DNA from: Nostocaceae cyanobacterium CSSed10_463m
GTDB taxonomy: Bacteria; Cyanobacteriota; Cyanobacteriia; Cyanobacteriales; Nostocaceae
NCBI GenBank assembly: GCA_003556955.1
Contig: PWQB01000199.1
Coordinates: 1 to 6,919 of the forward strand
Length of the DNA: 6,919 nt
Direction of reading: 5' to 3'
Shown here: piece by piece, positions 5,350 through 6,919 of the stretch
Layout: every line of letters starts with the position of its first letter
How positions within the stretch are numbered: the first letter of the stretch is position 1
Made by a program: the position numbers and the translations under genes
The notes under the pieces: model-generated
Databases searched by the model: none
The model's input: the letters and a program-made list of their open reading frames with translations, nothing else
What the model was told of the DNA's origin: nothing

Positions 5350-6919
5350 ATGAATTATTCCAGCCTCAAAACTGCTGCTGATATCATTAACGCCTTTCGG
5401 GAATGTCAAAACGCAGGTGAACAAATTGATTTATTTGAGGCGGTAGCTACAAGTGATACACCACCTGTTGAGGCGCTTGTAGAAATATTGAGAAATCTTA
5501 AGTTAGAAGCAGTGGTGGCTTTAACTATTCAGGCTTTTGGCAAGATTACGGATGCAAACATCCGAGAAAGATTGAAGCAAAGTGATGATTTGTTGGCGAT
5601 TTTAAGTGAGCAAGCGCAGTCAGGAAAAACAGATTTAATTCGCTGGTCTGCGGCGACGACTATTGAAAATATTGGGTTTGATTTTATTGCTGTATCCAGA
5701 TATCTAACGGTAGAACCCAAGAATATTGCTGGACGGATAATGCAGAACAAGCTGAAAAGGCTTGATGATAAAAATCTGCTATCAAGTAATGATTTTGAGG
5801 AATATTTGAGTTTCTGGATATATGGTAATTTAACCGAGCTAAAAATTAAAACAGCATCTACGTCTTATGAAAAGGATTCAATTTATTGGCAAGTAATTAA
5901 TAGTATATTTACTGCTTTAGTTTTAAGAGGTATTAGGGATGTGAATCAATCTCTTACAAGAGCAGAATCTATGGGAAGTTCTGCATCAGAAGTTGATGAA
6001 AATGAATTATTTGAATTAGCTGCTTGCCAAGAATCAATTAAGCAGATACATGAAGTTGAAAACCACTCAAATATTGATACTTTGATAGCGAATCAAGTGC
6101 ATTGCTTGCAAAGTAGAAATCGGAATATTAGATATTTGGCATCTGTTAATTTATCTCAAATAGATAGTTCATTGCTGAGTAAGTTTAATCAATATTATCA
6201 GCCAAATTTATTAACGGCTATATATTTAATTAAAGAACAATTTAGTGCAAGTGATTCTTCTAACTCTTACTATACAAATAATTCTTACAGAAAATTGAAA
6301 GATATGGCGAAGAATTTGGTAAGTATGTTGCCATCATTGCCTAGAAAATCTGCAAAGTATGATTTTCAGTCTTTTTTGAATACAATATTAGATGAAATAA
6401 AAAGGAGGAAAAATTTATTTCAAAATAGTGAACAAACTACTAAAGATTTCAAAAATAAGCTAGACAACCAACTAGGGGAAATCAAAAAAATAAATTTGCA
6501 AATATATGAATCAGTAGTTGCTCGTCATAGATTTAATGATGTACCAAATATAGATATATATATAGAAGAGTATGAAAGAAAATATGGTGAAATATTCTAC
6601 GATTATCAAAAATCATTAAAGAATGACCTGATAGAACTAACTGATAAAATGCGTAAATTTTATGAAACTTATAAATTAGGTCAGTTAGAACCTTTAGAAT
6701 TAAAAATTAGAAAAGCGGAAAAAACTCTGGTGCAAAGAGCGTTATTCCAAAAACTGATAGTTATATTTGCTATTTTTATTGCACCATTTTTATACATTTT
6801 CACAGTACTTGCAAGGGGTGCAGTCCCTGTTAGTCAAGCAAATTTTGAAATGCGCCTTTTCGCTATTTTTCTTATAGCAATGGTAGTTATTGCCTTAATT
6901 TGTCAATTACCTATTAAGA
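5350..6919 (+). CDS. Unknown protein: HEAT-like repeats, helical middle, two C-terminal TM segments (3' partial)
   Basis: The frame is open from ATG 5350 to the window edge: 523 complete codons, no stop, so the gene is truncated by the window. ATG 5350 is the first start after an in-frame TAA (5326-5328). No Shine-Dalgarno precedes it. I do not recognise the family. HEAT-like helical pairs are visible at about 39-66, 80-110 (DLIRWSAATTIENIG, 95-109) and 243-273 (RNIRYLASVNLSQI, 258-271). Residues about 345-465 are highly charged and helical, probably coiled coil. Two hydrophobic segments follow, about 469-488 and 502-520, separated by a short loop. This suggests a soluble N-terminal scaffold anchored to a membrane by a C-terminal hairpin. 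From about 5760 the gene is distinctly AT-rich (many ATA, AAA, AGA and TTA codons) and lacks HIP1 sites, unlike the left-hand genes; this may reflect transfer or relaxed constraint. HEAT repeats are protein-interaction surfaces and do not indicate a specific role. Confidence 0.8.
   Translation, partial: MNYSSLKTAADIINAFRECQNAGEQIDLFEAVATSDTPPVEALVEILRNLKLEAVVALTIQAFGKITDANIRERLKQSDDLLAILSEQAQSGKTDLIRWSAATTIENIGFDFIAVSRYLTVEPKNIAGRIMQNKLKRLDDKNLLSSNDFEEYLSFWIYGNLTELKIKTASTSYEKDSIYWQVINSIFTALVLRGIRDVNQSLTRAESMGSSASEVDENELFELAACQESIKQIHEVENHSNIDTLIANQVHCLQSRNRNIRYLASVNLSQIDSSLLSKFNQYYQPNLLTAIYLIKEQFSASDSSNSYYTNNSYRKLKDMAKNLVSMLPSLPRKSAKYDFQSFLNTILDEIKRRKNLFQNSEQTTKDFKNKLDNQLGEIKKINLQIYESVVARHRFNDVPNIDIYIEEYERKYGEIFYDYQKSLKNDLIELTDKMRKFYETYKLGQLEPLELKIRKAEKTLVQRALFQKLIVIFAIFIAPFLYIFTVLARGAVPVSQANFEMRLFAIFLIAMVVIALICQLPIK

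Noticed and set aside
5529..5750. 73-codon minus-strand frame
   Set aside because: It lies wholly inside the rightward HEAT-like gene, which has the better coding pattern, and shows no domain.

Overview
The window looks like chromosome of a filamentous, Nostoc/Anabaena-type cyanobacterium. The octamer GCGATCGC (HIP1) occurs seven times in the first 3.45 kb. A heptanucleotide tandem array (STRR type) ends the first gene. A GC-rich dispersed-repeat cluster of the kind seen between genes in Nostocales lies at 4867-5027. The encoded proteins (cyanobacterial NFACT/RqcH, a GT-B glycosyltransferase, a single-RRM Rbp protein) agree with this. This assignment is inferred from sequence character, not from a database match.

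Layout. Bases 32-3060 hold a two-gene minus-strand unit: a GT4-type glycosyltransferase (3060->1795), followed after only 15 bp by an RqcH/Rqc2-family ribosome-quality-control protein (1779->52). Bases 3061-3553 are intergenic. They contain a plus-strand extended -10 (3337-3345), a possible 19-codon small ORF (3391-3450) whose ribosome site sits in a hairpin, and a long AT-rich hairpin (3496-3535) where that putative transcript would meet the end of the next gene. Bases 3554-4048 encode an RRM RNA-binding protein on the minus strand, with a strong Shine-Dalgarno site and probably a leader of about 350 nt. An intrinsic terminator at 4450-4474 separates it from whatever lies upstream.

Bases 4475-5349 have no convincing gene. 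They carry several inverted repeats, the dispersed-repeat cluster, and a 16-bp perfect dyad (5284-5299) beside a minus-strand -10 (TATACT). The minus-strand terminator at 4450-4474 therefore has no obvious gene to terminate, which suggests a non-coding transcript or a decayed gene. From 5350 a plus-strand gene runs off the right edge, open for 523 codons. Its predicted protein has HEAT-like helical repeats, a helical/coiled-coil middle and two C-terminal membrane segments. I do not recognise its family. It is much more AT-rich in its second half than the left-hand genes and contains no HIP1 site.

The three left-hand genes are housekeeping or metabolic types with no evident shared pathway. The right half, from about 4450, has an accessory character. 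I see no CRISPR array, tRNA, rRNA, transposase or recognisable defence cassette, and nothing that establishes a new system. The most promising leads are the unknown membrane protein with its dyad, the orphan terminator, and the small ORF at 3391.
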